25,105 nucleotides of DNA from a virus, in IMG/VR virus record IMGVR_UViG_3300017748_000126, positions 1-25,105 of that record; one strand, given 5' to 3'. Below the pieces are notes generated by a model, which ran no database searches, was not told the origin of the DNA, and saw only the letters and a list, made by a program, of their open reading frames with translations. Positions 1 through 8,589 of this stretch are shown here, in pieces. Each line of letters opens with the position of its first letter. Positions within the stretch are counted from its first letter, which is position 1. A program made the position numbers and the translations under genes.

Positions 1-855
1 ATTTTGATTATTACTTAGAATAACTAATTGAAAAAATTCAAACTGTGTATCTAGATTAGATAAATTAATTTCTAGACCAGACAATAAATCTTCATGTTCA
101 AATAAAGGTTGTATATTTGATATACCATAATAATCCCCTATAATTTGATCATTTATTGCATAAGCAATAAAAGCTTGATATGAACCATTTCTTAATTGTC
201 CACCATCAGGAGATTTTCTTAATTCTATACACGGTATTTTTACTAATGGTGCTAATCTAAGTTTTTCACAATCAATACATTCTGTATCATGAAAAGTTAT
301 ACAATCATCTTGATCAATTGGTGGACCTGTTACTTGTTCTTGTATATACGGTATATTATCTAAATTAAGCGTTCTAGAAGGATTAAAACCATCATCCCAA
401 TATACTTGCCATGAGCAATCAAAATTTTCCTTAGAAGCTCCTGTAATAAGATGTTGTGTTTTAAAATTTAAACATGGGGTAGGTGCATTCTCAGATTCAT
501 CACATGGATTAAAACAAACATAATCATTTAGTACTCTTTCATATTTACACTGACTATCATCCCATGTTCCTATTTCACTTTGTGAATTATTTGTAGAAAA
601 TAAAACCCACTTGTCTTTATATAAATGAATGGCTCCTATTATAGTAAATGGAGCATTACCACATTTTTTATTTGCTTGTTCATTACCTAAAGTACCTACA
701 TCTCCATCATCAGAATTATTTATAGCATTTATTGCATGTGTCCAGTTTTCTTTACTCACTAAACTACTATTCGGATCTTTAATCATTCCTTTAATAGGAA
801 TAGTAGTATCCGTCTGAGATGTATTTTGTAACTGTGGAGGTTGTTGTTTAGCCAT
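1..855 (-). CDS. Tail muzzle/stabilisation-like protein, N-terminal part (cut by window edge)
   Basis: An open minus-strand frame starts with ATG at base 855 and runs without a stop to base 1, giving 285 visible codons; the C-terminus lies outside the window. The protein begins MAKQQPPQLQNTSQ and soon reads IKGMIKDPNSSLV, then NWTHAINAINNSDDG, GNEQANKKC and FTIIGAIHLYKDKWVLFST followed by SEIGTWDDSQCKYERVLND. From memory, this pattern (a GMIxD start, an N-A-I segment, a GNE segment, then an I-G-x-I strand before F-S-T and SEIG) matches the large conserved crAss-like protein that forms the tail muzzle, sometimes annotated as a P22 gp10-like stabilisation protein. Those proteins usually exceed 1000 residues, so most of this one should be missing. 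It starts 12 bases after the stop of the hub/ring gene at 868-1776, so it is co-transcribed with it. The frame is certain; the functional name is an inference from remembered similarity and position. Confidence 0.82.
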   Translation of the reverse strand, partial: MAKQQPPQLQNTSQTDTTIPIKGMIKDPNSSLVSKENWTHAINAINNSDDGDVGTLGNEQANKKCGNAPFTIIGAIHLYKDKWVLFSTNNSQSEIGTWDDSQCKYERVLNDYVCFNPCDESENAPTPCLNFKTQHLITGASKENFDCSWQVYWDDGFNPSRTLNLDNIPYIQEQVTGPPIDQDDCITFHDTECIDCEKLRLAPLVKIPCIELRKSPDGGQLRNGSYQAFIAYAINDQIIGDYYGISNIQPLFEHEDLLSGLEINLSNLDTQFEFFQLVILSNNQN

Positions 856-867
856 AATAAATTTTTT

Positions 868-1776
868 TTAACCTCCTAGTGTAGGATGACTTTTAAACAT
901 ATTATAATAATTATGATATTGAGCTTTTCTATTAACTTCCCATATCTTTCTCATTTCTTCAAAGTCAGGTGTATTTATAAATCCTAACGCATTATTTCTT
1001 GATGCTCTTAATTTACCTTGTATATAAGCTAACTGTTGTGTTACATTTTCACCAGCAAACACCATATTCTCAAGTATTCTTTCTTTTAATGCATACTCAT
1101 AATATTCATTACAATAAGGATGATCTAATACTAATAAGTTACCTTCATTATCTTCCATTGCACCTTGGTAACTAATATATACATTTCCTTTTTCAAAATT
1201 TGTAAGTAAAAAATTATCTCTTATTTCAGCAATATGCATTGATTGAATATTAACATTTGGACAATCACATAATACTTTATTGGAATTAGTTATTCTTAAA
1301 GGAGCATAATCTGAGTAAGTTCTGTATTGTTCTGCTCCTACAAATTGTACAACAATATGTTCATTATATGTTGTTGTACCATTTGTAGTTGTAGGACATG
1401 TTTGTACAACACATACATCTTTACAATCTGTAGGTGTTACACATTGTTTAGGATCACCTGGATCTGGAACATACTTAGTATAAGTTGTATCTACTGTAGT
1501 ACCAGCAGGCATTGTATTACTTATTGTATAAGAATTACAACAGAATGCATAATTTAAATATGCAAAGTCTGATGGTAATTTAGCTTTACTATGTTCAACA
1601 TCTAATACTGTTTCTTTGACTCTATGTATTCTTAAACCAAGATCATAGTTTACTCTAGTAGCAACTTTTATAAGTTGTTGTGGTTCTACCATACCTTCTA
1701 AAGCATACGTTGAAAAATCAACTGTTACATCTTCTAGTAATTGGTCAAATGTTCTATATTTATGTGATATTGCCAT
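868..1776 (-). CDS. Crassvirales tail ring/hub protein (302 aa)
   Basis: A 302-residue virion protein. Its N-terminal helical segment (residues about 8-60) reads FDQLLEDVTVDFSTYALEGM, then EPQQLIKVATRVNYDLGLRI, then a KLPSDF turn. This is the pattern I recognise from a conserved crAss-like connector protein. A Cys-rich middle (about residues 75-175) and a C-terminal helical part rich in Tyr and Asn follow. The gene lies directly before the muzzle-like gene. In phiCrAss001, as I recall it, ring protein 1 holds that place, so this may be its counterpart; the exact ring number is not secure. Its ATG overlaps the stop of the preceding gene as TAATG, which points to translational coupling and stoichiometric production. 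It probably forms part of the ring stack or hub between portal and muzzle. Coding and family membership are firm; the precise role is inferred. Confidence 0.85.
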   Translation of the reverse strand: MAISHKYRTFDQLLEDVTVDFSTYALEGMVEPQQLIKVATRVNYDLGLRIHRVKETVLDVEHSKAKLPSDFAYLNYAFCCNSYTISNTMPAGTTVDTTYTKYVPDPGDPKQCVTPTDCKDVCVVQTCPTTTNGTTTYNEHIVVQFVGAEQYRTYSDYAPLRITNSNKVLCDCPNVNIQSMHIAEIRDNFLLTNFEKGNVYISYQGAMEDNEGNLLVLDHPYCNEYYEYALKERILENMVFAGENVTQQLAYIQGKLRASRNNALGFINTPDFEEMRKIWEVNRKAQYHNYYNMFKSHPTLGG

Positions 1777-2447
1777 TATCTATTAATATTTATTTTATTA
1801 TCTGAATCTTCAGAAGGAACTTTCATAGTATTCATTAATTGATTTAAAACTTGTGTTTCTATTTCTGCAAATAAAAATTCTGGTATATAAATATTTTGTA
1901 AATATCTTGGAGTACAATCATTATCTACATCACAATCCCATTTAGAAATATCTCCTTCAAATACACCTTCTAATTTTATTGCATCCCATTCTATATTAGG
2001 TAAGTATAAATAGTCATTTAAAAACCAATAGTATTTTGTTTTATTATATTTATGAGATGTTGTTTTTGTCATTGAAGTATATGTACCTGGATTTGTAGGT
2101 TGAACTTCCACAGAACTATCTATTGAACTTACAGTTCTAATAAGAGGTCCCCAGTATCCTTCCATAAATGTTGGAAGCTTTTCTTTTGTTCTTTTTATCG
2201 TACATCCACTTTGTATACCACTACACTTTGCTTCTACTTTATCTACCTCAATTAATTCAACAAAAGGTAATGCTTGCCATACACTATTAAACTTCATAAG
2301 CTTATTAGCATTATCTTGACGTCTCATAAAAAGTTGTGCGTTTTTTAATATTAGGCTATATAAATACCTATCTGTTATAAAAGCATCTTGAACTTCAGCT
2401 TTTATTGCTTGTCTGACTCTTGAGACTACTTCACCTATTGTTGTCAT
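1776..2447 (-). CDS. Crassvirales tail hub/ring protein (223 aa)
   Basis: A 223-residue protein with the typical N-terminus of another conserved crAss-like tail protein: IGEVVSRVRQAIKAEVQDAF, then ITDRYLYSLILKNA, a helical segment (residues about 5-55). Next come FVELIEVDKVEAKC, a short Cys pair (about residues 75-83), RTKEKLP and the segment GPLIRTVSSIDSS. Later Tyr/Trp-rich stretches (YKYWFLNDYLYLPNIEWDAI region, about residues 135-160) are also characteristic. It likely assembles with the 302-residue protein downstream into the tail hub or ring stack. It starts 3 bases after the 173-residue gene ends, and its stop overlaps the next ATG. Lengths and order agree with a hub gene just upstream of ring and muzzle genes in crAss-like phages. 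Which hub component it is cannot be settled from sequence reading alone. Confidence 0.84.
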   Translation of the reverse strand: MTTIGEVVSRVRQAIKAEVQDAFITDRYLYSLILKNAQLFMRRQDNANKLMKFNSVWQALPFVELIEVDKVEAKCSGIQSGCTIKRTKEKLPTFMEGYWGPLIRTVSSIDSSVEVQPTNPGTYTSMTKTTSHKYNKTKYYWFLNDYLYLPNIEWDAIKLEGVFEGDISKWDCDVDNDCTPRYLQNIYIPEFLFAEIETQVLNQLMNTMKVPSEDSDNKININR

Positions 2448-2450
2448 AAT

Positions 2451-2972
2451 TTAAACTTTTTTTCTATACATATCAGCTACTCTTTTTTTAGTTTCCATTT
2501 TAATATACTTATTCCATTTTTCTGGATAAGTTTTAGCTACAGATCTTTTAAACTGCCTTACAGCAGTAAATTGCCATAGCTCTCTATTTTTAAAACGGTA
2601 CTTAGTTGAGTAGTTAGTATAAAATATTTTAGCTACTTTACCATCAGTTTGCCAGTTTTTATTCTGTAAAACTTTACCATATTTTTTTGATAATGCGTAA
2701 TCAGTGTTCACACTTTTTGCAGCAGGACAACTCCCAATAAAAATATAACCTAAAGAGTCTGGAAGTTCTACTCCATCTCTATTTTCTATCACTTCTTTCC
2801 AAATCCTTTCATTAAATAACTTAATAATATTTTTTAATTTATTATTATCTATATTTGAATATATAGGATTTTTTTCTTTAAATTCATTTATTAAATCTGC
2901 ATTTAATAAACCCAAGACCTTATCTCTATATCTTGGAGCGTTTAAATTAGGTTTTTTAAAGTTACTTAACAT
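2451..2972 (-). CDS. Conserved basic crAss-like phage protein of unknown function (173 aa)
   Basis: A 173-residue, Lys/Arg-rich protein without signal peptide or membrane segment. Landmarks are APRYRDKVLGLLNADLINEF near the N-terminus, a central RDGVELPDSLGYIFIG strand-turn motif (about residues 65-80), then NWQTDGKVAKIFYTNYSTKY (about residues 105-124), and a helical basic tail ending RVADMYRKKV. I remember this pattern from a protein found beside hub and metallophosphatase genes in crAss-like and related Bacteroidota phages, but no function comes with it. Its basic charge would suit binding DNA or the acidic surface of a tail component. It begins its own short leader with a copy of the promoter-like motif at 2988-3001 and is followed after 3 bases by the hub gene, so it probably heads a unit with the hub, ring and muzzle genes. 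By position it may equal one of the phiCrAss001 hub proteins. Confidence 0.8.
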   Translation of the reverse strand: MLSNFKKPNLNAPRYRDKVLGLLNADLINEFKEKNPIYSNIDNNKLKNIIKLFNERIWKEVIENRDGVELPDSLGYIFIGSCPAAKSVNTDYALSKKYGKVLQNKNWQTDGKVAKIFYTNYSTKYRFKNRELWQFTAVRQFKRSVAKTYPEKWNKYIKMETKKRVADMYRKKV

Positions 2973-2987
2973 ATCATTACCATACAG

Positions 2988-3001
2988 TATAATTTACAAA
3001 A
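2988..3001 (-). promoter_or_regulatory. Promoter-like A/T motif before the 173-aa gene
   Basis: On the minus strand this reads TTTTGTAAATTATA, one mismatch from the TTTTGTATATTATA core of the two exact copies at 13750-13769 and 19813-19832. It lies in the 49-base gap between the metallophosphatase and the 173-residue gene, with its nearest edge about 15 bases from the ATG. That distance leaves almost no leader if the element is a promoter. The match may be partly due to base composition. Confidence 0.4.
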
Positions 3002-3021
3002 AAAAGGTGATTTATTCAAGT

Positions 3022-4230
3022 TTATTCAGGTGAATATGTAAGTTCACATATATTACCTTTATTATAATCATGCAACTCTATTACCCCAGATCTTTTAGAT
3101 CCAACAAATTTATTATGATAATGCCAGTAATCTGTCCTTGAAAGACTAGGTAATATTTTAAGCATAAATCCAGTTCTTTCATTTGTTGTAATGTATTCTA
3201 CTTTCTTTTTATGATGAAGATGTCCAGTAAATAAAGTTCTATTTTTAGTTACACCCCATTGTTGTGAAAACTCTGTAGCATAAAGTAAAAGAGAATTTTT
3301 AGTATTTACATCTCCATGTTCAAAAGCAAAAAAATTATCACCCCATGTATACACTTTTCTTTCTAAATATGTTGTATCCCAAAGTATATTAGAATCATCT
3401 ATTGCTCTAGATAATGCATGTGCTAAATGAAATGAAGATAATCTATCATGATTACCCGGTATATACACTACTTGTAATTCATCACAGTATTGTTTTATAA
3501 AATGAATACTCCAATACATTGCATCAAAAGCTTGTGTATATGCTTCAGTAGCAGTAGAGCAATTATCTAACGGTGTACCAGAAGTAGTGGTACCACCCCA
3601 ACTATCCATATTCATTAAATCACCACCTACTACATAAAATATTTTTTTAAGATTATGACCTGCACTAGATCTTTCTACAAGATCCATAATAGTTTCTTCA
3701 AAATCTTTATCTATAGTTTCATTACCTTGTTTACCAAAATGAATATCTTGTAATGACAACACAGCACATACATCTTTTTTACCCTTACTTTCAATTCTTT
3801 TAACTGGAGCAAATTTTTTTGGTTTCCAGTTTTCAAGTAATTGTTCTATATGAGCTGTGTCATTATTTTTAAGTTTTGTAATTAAAGCTGATATACGCCA
3901 GTGATCTGACATTTGTTTATTCCAATATTGAGATAACTTCCATTGTGTAGTATCAATATTTAATATTTGTATAATTTCTTCAGGAGATTTAGGTTCTGTA
4001 TGTGAGACTCCAGTAATTTTTCCTTGACCGTTTTCAATGTCATATGATGATGTACAATCATCTGTAGCATATCCCATGTCTTTCTCTTCTTTTCTTTTTT
4101 CTTTTTCTTCTGCATATATTTCTTTTTTTACTTTATCAAATTCTTCTTCTGTTATACCTAATTTTTCAGAACAATATTCTGAATTTTTTTTCCATTTAAG
4201 TGCATTTTTTACTTTTTGTTTTAAATTCAT
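3022..4230 (-). CDS. Calcineurin-like metallophosphatase (402 aa)
   Basis: A metallophosphoesterase with all the metal-binding blocks of the calcineurin-like family in order: D162-x-H164 (QDIHFGK), GGD at 202-204 (D204), GNHD at 259-262, HGD at 305-307 and GHLHH at 336-340. Such enzymes bind two metals and hydrolyse phosphomono- or diesters; the substrate here cannot be read. The first 55 residues are highly charged, with WKKNSEYCSEKLGITEEEF resembling a small helical DNA-binding segment. Residues 80-150 form a linker region with WKLSQYWNKQMSDHW. A metallophosphatase inside the structural block is a usual trait of crAss-like phages, so it may act in virion assembly or be packaged and work on host nucleic acids or nucleotides at entry; both are inference. 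It follows a terminator and a promoter-like motif, so it seems to begin a new transcription unit. Confidence 0.93.
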   Translation of the reverse strand: MNLKQKVKNALKWKKNSEYCSEKLGITEEEFDKVKKEIYAEEKEKRKEEKDMGYATDDCTSSYDIENGQGKITGVSHTEPKSPEEIIQILNIDTTQWKLSQYWNKQMSDHWRISALITKLKNNDTAHIEQLLENWKPKKFAPVKRIESKGKKDVCAVLSLQDIHFGKQGNETIDKDFEETIMDLVERSSAGHNLKKIFYVVGGDLMNMDSWGGTTTSGTPLDNCSTATEAYTQAFDAMYWSIHFIKQYCDELQVVYIPGNHDRLSSFHLAHALSRAIDDSNILWDTTYLERKVYTWGDNFFAFEHGDVNTKNSLLLYATEFSQQWGVTKNRTLFTGHLHHKKKVEYITTNERTGFMLKILPSLSRTDYWHYHNKFVGSKRSGVIELHDYNKGNICELTYSPE

Positions 4231-4258
4231 AAGGGTAATTCTTGGTTAAATTGATGCC

Positions 4259-4269
4259 AATATACAAAA
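4259..4269 (-). promoter_or_regulatory. Promoter-like motif before the metallophosphatase
   Basis: On the minus strand the sequence is TTTTGTATATT, identical to the first 11 bases of the repeated motif; beyond this it diverges (GGCATC). It lies about 29 bases upstream of the ATG at 4230 and overlaps the T-rich tail of the preceding terminator, so termination and re-initiation appear to share one junction. Confidence 0.5.
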
Positions 4270-4311
4270 AAAAATTTATAAAAAGAAGAAGCCCTAGATT
4301 TCTCTAGGGCT
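4261..4311 (-). terminator. Rho-independent terminator after the 208-aa gene
   Basis: Read on the minus strand, a 9-base-pair stem AGCCCTAGA / TCTAGGGCT closes a GAAA tetraloop (4290-4311). A T-rich tract of nearly 30 bases, with runs of five and nine T, follows. The hairpin starts 49 bases past the stop codon of the 208-residue gene. The stem is perfect and far more GC-rich than its surroundings, so this is a strong terminator for the appendage unit. Confidence 0.92.
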
Positions 4312-4359
4312 CCTAAACAATTGCAGAGTTAAAACCAACAAACTATCTCTACTTTTGTT

Positions 4360-4986
4360 TTATGATGCAAGGGTTGCTACATACACTGTTGCAGAATTTG
4401 CAGATCCTGATTGTGGAGTAGCTCCAACAGATGGTGTATATAAACCTGTGCTTATTAATTTATACTTATAATTTGTATTAGGTGTTAAGTTAGTGACATC
4501 GTATGAAAGTGTACTAGCTAAATTTGTTGTTAATGTTGTGACTAATGAATATGTAGTTGAACCAAATGGTGCCTGATAAATTGAAACAGAAGTAACAGTA
4601 CTAGAAGGTACTCCCCAATTAAGTTTTAAACTTGTACTAGTTACATTATCAATAGTTACAGGTGTTATAGCTAATTGTGCAGAAACTATTGGACCAGCTG
4701 GATCTGTTACACGTAATGCTAGTTTTTGAAGCATTTTTAATAAATTGTCTCCTTGATGTACTGAAAATTCACTAGCAGGATCAGAACTTGTTCCTGCAAC
4801 AATTTCTGCACCCCAAACATTAGTTTGTCTTCCAGAGTTTTTAAAACAATCTACTACACATTCATAACAATATATTTCTTCACATGTACTTGTTGTACAA
4901 TCAGTAAAAGTACAAGGTGTTGTTAAACCATGATCATTACAAGCACATGGTGATGATTTAGTATGTCCGCATCTATTACAAGCCAT
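4360..4986 (-). CDS. Appendage protein: Cys-rich N-terminus plus fibronectin-III-like domain (208 aa)
   Basis: A two-part protein. Residues 1-47 hold ten cysteines (3, 6, 14, 16, 25, 30, 35, 40, 43, 47) and His8 and His19, starting MACNRCGHTKSSPCAC, which suggests a zinc-binding or disulfide knot module. Residues about 98-205 form one fibronectin-type-III-like beta-sandwich: SLKLNWGVP early, then the LTPNTNYKYKLIS strand late. Between them, G79-D80 and K88-L89-A90 match the spacing of a similar element near the N-terminus of the 1180-residue neighbour. The likely role is a small virion appendage or adapter attaching to the tail or to other fibres. It begins 18 bases after the 1180-residue gene and is the last gene before a strong terminator. 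There is no signal peptide, as expected for a virion part assembled in the cytoplasm. The domain calls come from sequence pattern only. Confidence 0.82.
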   Translation of the reverse strand: MACNRCGHTKSSPCACNDHGLTTPCTFTDCTTSTCEEIYCYECVVDCFKNSGRQTNVWGAEIVAGTSSDPASEFSVHQGDNLLKMLQKLALRVTDPAGPIVSAQLAITPVTIDNVTSTSLKLNWGVPSSTVTSVSIYQAPFGSTTYSLVTTLTTNLASTLSYDVTNLTPNTNYKYKLISTGLYTPSVGATPQSGSANSATVYVATLAS

Positions 4987-5004
4987 TTTTTTCTTTTTTA
5001 ATTA

Positions 5005-8000
5005 TTAACATGCTGTTTCATTTGTCCAATGTGGATGAGATGTGCTATATAGAGCTCTTCTTTTTGCTCCACTGCCTCCTCCGGCATACCAATATCCATT
5101 TGTTAATTCATATTCTGATTGTGCATTTACAGCTCCACTTAATGATTTATAAGCTTTATGATCTACATTAAATTGATTAGTAGCACTTCCATCTGCATTA
5201 TAAATATTAATTAAATTACCTGGAGTTCCTGATTTAGCACATGCATCTGCAGCTGAACTAGTTGATTCTGCATATGATACTGATCCAGTTCCTTGCATTA
5301 AATATGCACCTGGAGATGTAGGTTCACCAGCACTTCCTGTTGGATCTAAATTAAACATACCTCTAAAATATGTTAGTATGTCAGAATTTGTAGATAAATC
5401 AAAATCTATTCCATTTTCAATATATGCATGTAAAGCTCCAAAGTATCCACTTACATCTTTAAGTCCTTTCATTGTATTACTTGCAGTTGTTAATCCACTA
5501 TATGGAGTATTTACAGGTGCTACACCTGATAATAAATATGTATTTAAATTTATACCAGTTAATCCATCCCAACGTAATCTATCTAAACCTAATTTTAAAC
5601 CTTGTGTTTCTTGAACTGTAAGTAATGTTTCTCCTTGTAATGCAGCTGATGTTTGTAATGCTGCTGCAGCAGATTGTCCTGCTGTATCATTTAATACTGT
5701 TACAACTACTTGTGACATTGTAAATGGAATTGATCCAGATAACCAAGGAAAGTTTGCTTGAGCTTGACAATGAGTTCCCCATGCACTTGTAGGTGCAACA
5801 TCTGATGTAATATCAATTATTGCATCATAATCTTCTTTATATTGATATGGTAGTCCACCACCACTTGCTGTAGGTTGTCCACCCCATGATGCAGGTGTAG
5901 GAACTGTTAAAGCTCCATATGTACTACTTTTACCAACAAAAGAAATTACATGAACAGATGTTGGAAGTTCAGCATCAGCTGTTGTCCAATAAGAAGGTCT
6001 TGTTGATCCTGCTTGCATTACATCATCCCACCATGTTCCTGCTCCTGGTATACTTATAGCAGCACCTGAAGCACCAGCACTATTAAATGATCCTACATTT
6101 TCAACACATGCTTTAATGTGTTTTAAATAATCTGAAGATTGTGCTCCATCAACAGCTATATATGAAAAATTAGGTTTTGTTCCAACTAAATTATTTCTTA
6201 TAGAATTAAAAGATGATTTAATATCAAGAGCTTGAGCTGGTGTCATACTTAAACTATCAAAGAATACTATAACTTCAGTGTTTGTATACGGTATTCTTTT
6301 AGCAGGTAATATAGAAATAAATTTAGTTCCTACACTAACTCCACATTCATTTGTTAATGTTACAACAAAAGAATCAGCTACCATTGCTGTTCCGTCTTGT
6401 CTATATGTATATTCTACAAAACTTGCTGTAGGACTTCCTGCAGCAAATGTTAATGAACCGTGACTAGATTGTGTTGCAATATTCCAAGTATAATTACCTG
6501 CTCCTGCTGTATATCCACATACACTTACTTTAATTTTTTTAGCTTCATTAATTCCACAATAAAATGCAGGTTGATCTGTTTTTAAATATAAACCACTACA
6601 ATTACATGAAAATATTACTTGTGGAACTGTGTGTGTTGTAGTATTAACACTAGCATAAATATAATATAATTGATTTGTAGGACTTTTAATAGTTCCAATA
6701 TATTTCCATCCACTTTCTAAATCTGTTCTTCCTATTCCAGATGGACCAACTGGTGATCCTACTAAACCATCAATATGTAAAGATTCTGTAGGTAGTTCAT
6801 TGTTTATAAATGAACCTTGATGATTCCATCCTGTAACACCTGTTGTAGTTGCTTGAACTATTATTGGTGCATTAGTAGTAGCAAATCCTACTTGCCATTT
6901 AGTTTGTGATACACCATCATTATATGTTGCAATTTCTAAAGTATTTGCACCTGTTTGTAATAAAGATTCATCTGTTTTCCATTCTGTAGATGTAGGTGTA
7001 TAAACTGTAGATACACATGATGGTGCAGTTGTAGAAACTAATTGTACTGGACAATCAGCTTTTTCTGTAATTCCAGATTTAGTAACTTTAGTATTTACTT
7101 TATATTGAGTAGAAGATTTTAAATTAGAAAAAGTTCCCACTAAATTAGCACGAAATGTTGTAAAAGATCTTGAATCTAATAAAGATCCAGAATTTGTTTT
7201 TAATTCTACTGTTACAACATATCCATTATTTTCAGCATATTTTAAATCACTTACTGTAAATGGAATTGTATCTGCTGTAATTGTTCCAATTGATAATGTT
7301 GGACATGCAGTTTCATTATGTATTGTAAAGTTTTGTATTTCTGAACATTGATTATCTCCATTAGAAAAACAAAATTCTACTTTTACAGAATAGTTACTTG
7401 AGATATCAAGATTACCCATACTAGCTACAGCTATTCTATATGGAGTATTACTATTTTGATAATGTCCTGCAACATTTACATAATAAACTTTTGAATTTAA
7501 AGAAGAATCTGAAATAGTAATTTTTGTTCCTCTTGAATTACAATCATTATAAGTTTTAGGAATTATTGAATCAGAAAAATCTAAACTAATAGCTGATGTA
7601 TTACCATTAGCTTTTTCAACAGTTCCTTTTACATCAAAAGTAAGATCACTACATAATGGATTAGCCACTGTTTCTTTCATACTTTCTACTGCATTTCTTA
7701 TGTCATTTGTTGTTAACCATAAGTTTTGAAATGATTGTGCAAGGTTTCTTGGTAAACTAATCCAACTTTTAATTGCTGACATTGTACCATTACCACTTAA
7801 TCTATCTCTACCAGCTAAATTAGGTGCAGCTGCAATTGCTGAATTTACATTTCCTGTAGATCCAAATACTGAAGCATATTCACTTAATACTACATTTGTT
7901 GCAACAATTGCTGTTTCTATACTTTGTTGTCTTCCTGTTCCACCTATTGATAATGTAACTTTTGGTAAAGTAACTGTAGAGTTTCTTTTAGATGCAGCTT

Positions 8001-8547
8001 CTAATGATACAATTCTACCATTTATTGATTTATATAATCTATTAACATCATTAATAGCAATACCTTGACTTACAATTTGTTCAGCTAAAAAATGTGCATA
8101 ACCTTTATTTATTGTAGAATCATATAATACCATTGTTTCTACATTGTCAGTAGTATTTAGATATTTTTTTGCTGATTCTCTTAAAGATTGAGGAAGGTTT
8201 ATTACACAGGAACAAACATCTACTTCAGATTGACCACTAGCTGCACAGACTTTAGTTATTATATTATTAAGAAGTGTTTGAATATTATTAGCTTTACCGT
8301 AATCAGTTTCTAAGCAAAGTTGATTAACAGTTCTAATATCTACATTTACACCTGATCTAGCACCTGCATTACCATTTGCAGTTAAACCACAACATTCACA
8401 TAATTGTTCTGCTAATTTAGCAACTACATCACTAATGGTATCTCCATTACATATGTTAACACATGTAAGATCTGGCCCTTGCCAAATCACACAATTTGAT
8501 GATGTATTGTTACACCCATTAGTGGTGTTTGATTTATTAGGTATCAT
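5005..8547 (-). CDS. Large modular tail appendage/spike protein (1180 aa)
   Basis: The largest gene of the window. The N-terminus has a Cys-rich anchor, CVIWQGPDLTCVNICNGDTI followed by VVAKLAEQLCECCG (residues 19-54), a pattern recurring at the start of tail proteins in Bacteroidota phages. A helical region follows (about 55-300), which contains AIKSWISLPRNLAQSFQNLW. Then come fibronectin-III-like repeats (roughly 300-410 and 412-510), a beta-rich segment (515-650), and an Ig/cadherin-like domain (about 650-750). Next is an alpha/beta region starting with VIVFFDSLSM (759-768), which resembles a von Willebrand A fold, and a Cys-containing C-terminal module (about 1110-1180). This looks like a receptor-binding or appendage protein with a conserved virion-binding end and exchangeable binding domains. 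It has its own promoter-like motif upstream and is co-transcribed with the 208-residue gene. The receptor is unknown. Confidence 0.85.
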   Translation of the reverse strand: MIPNKSNTTNGCNNTSSNCVIWQGPDLTCVNICNGDTISDVVAKLAEQLCECCGLTANGNAGARSGVNVDIRTVNQLCLETDYGKANNIQTLLNNIITKVCAASGQSEVDVCSCVINLPQSLRESAKKYLNTTDNVETMVLYDSTINKGYAHFLAEQIVSQGIAINDVNRLYKSINGRIVSLEAASKRNSTVTLPKVTLSIGGTGRQQSIETAIVATNVVLSEYASVFGSTGNVNSAIAAAPNLAGRDRLSGNGTMSAIKSWISLPRNLAQSFQNLWLTTNDIRNAVESMKETVANPLCSDLTFDVKGTVEKANGNTSAISLDFSDSIIPKTYNDCNSRGTKITISDSSLNSKVYYVNVAGHYQNSNTPYRIAVASMGNLDISSNYSVKVEFCFSNGDNQCSEIQNFTIHNETACPTLSIGTITADTIPFTVSDLKYAENNGYVVTVELKTNSGSLLDSRSFTTFRANLVGTFSNLKSSTQYKVNTKVTKSGITEKADCPVQLVSTTAPSCVSTVYTPTSTEWKTDESLLQTGANTLEIATYNDGVSQTKWQVGFATTNAPIIVQATTTGVTGWNHQGSFINNELPTESLHIDGLVGSPVGPSGIGRTDLESGWKYIGTIKSPTNQLYYIYASVNTTTHTVPQVIFSCNCSGLYLKTDQPAFYCGINEAKKIKVSVCGYTAGAGNYTWNIATQSSHGSLTFAAGSPTASFVEYTYRQDGTAMVADSFVVTLTNECGVSVGTKFISILPAKRIPYTNTEVIVFFDSLSMTPAQALDIKSSFNSIRNNLVGTKPNFSYIAVDGAQSSDYLKHIKACVENVGSFNSAGASGAAISIPGAGTWWDDVMQAGSTRPSYWTTADAELPTSVHVISFVGKSSTYGALTVPTPASWGGQPTASGGGLPYQYKEDYDAIIDITSDVAPTSAWGTHCQAQANFPWLSGSIPFTMSQVVVTVLNDTAGQSAAAALQTSAALQGETLLTVQETQGLKLGLDRLRWDGLTGINLNTYLLSGVAPVNTPYSGLTTASNTMKGLKDVSGYFGALHAYIENGIDFDLSTNSDILTYFRGMFNLDPTGSAGEPTSPGAYLMQGTGSVSYAESTSSAADACAKSGTPGNLINIYNADGSATNQFNVDHKAYKSLSGAVNAQSEYELTNGYWYAGGGSGAKRRALYSTSHPHWTNETAC

Positions 8548-8566
8548 AAACGTTTATTCTTTACAG

Positions 8567-8589
8567 TTGTATCAAGTACATGTATACAA
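8567..8589 (-). promoter_or_regulatory. Possible 5' leader hairpin of the 1180-aa gene
   Basis: On the minus strand TTGTAT and ATACAA form a 6-base-pair stem around an 11-base loop. It starts at the downstream edge of the promoter-like motif, so it could be the 5' end of the transcript. A/T-rich stems of this size also arise by chance. Confidence 0.3.

Noticed and set aside
1327-1557. Open plus-strand frames such as 1327-1557, 4037-4249, 5378-5614, 12469-12675 and 14061-14297
   Set aside because: Each lies wholly or almost wholly antisense to a well-supported minus-strand gene, has low-complexity or implausible protein sequence, and lacks its own leader or neighbours.
5005-5300. C-terminus of the 1180-residue protein as a diversity-generating retroelement target
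   Set aside because: No template repeat, reverse transcriptase or accessory gene is present in the window, and the C-terminus shows no adenine-biased variable block that I can identify.
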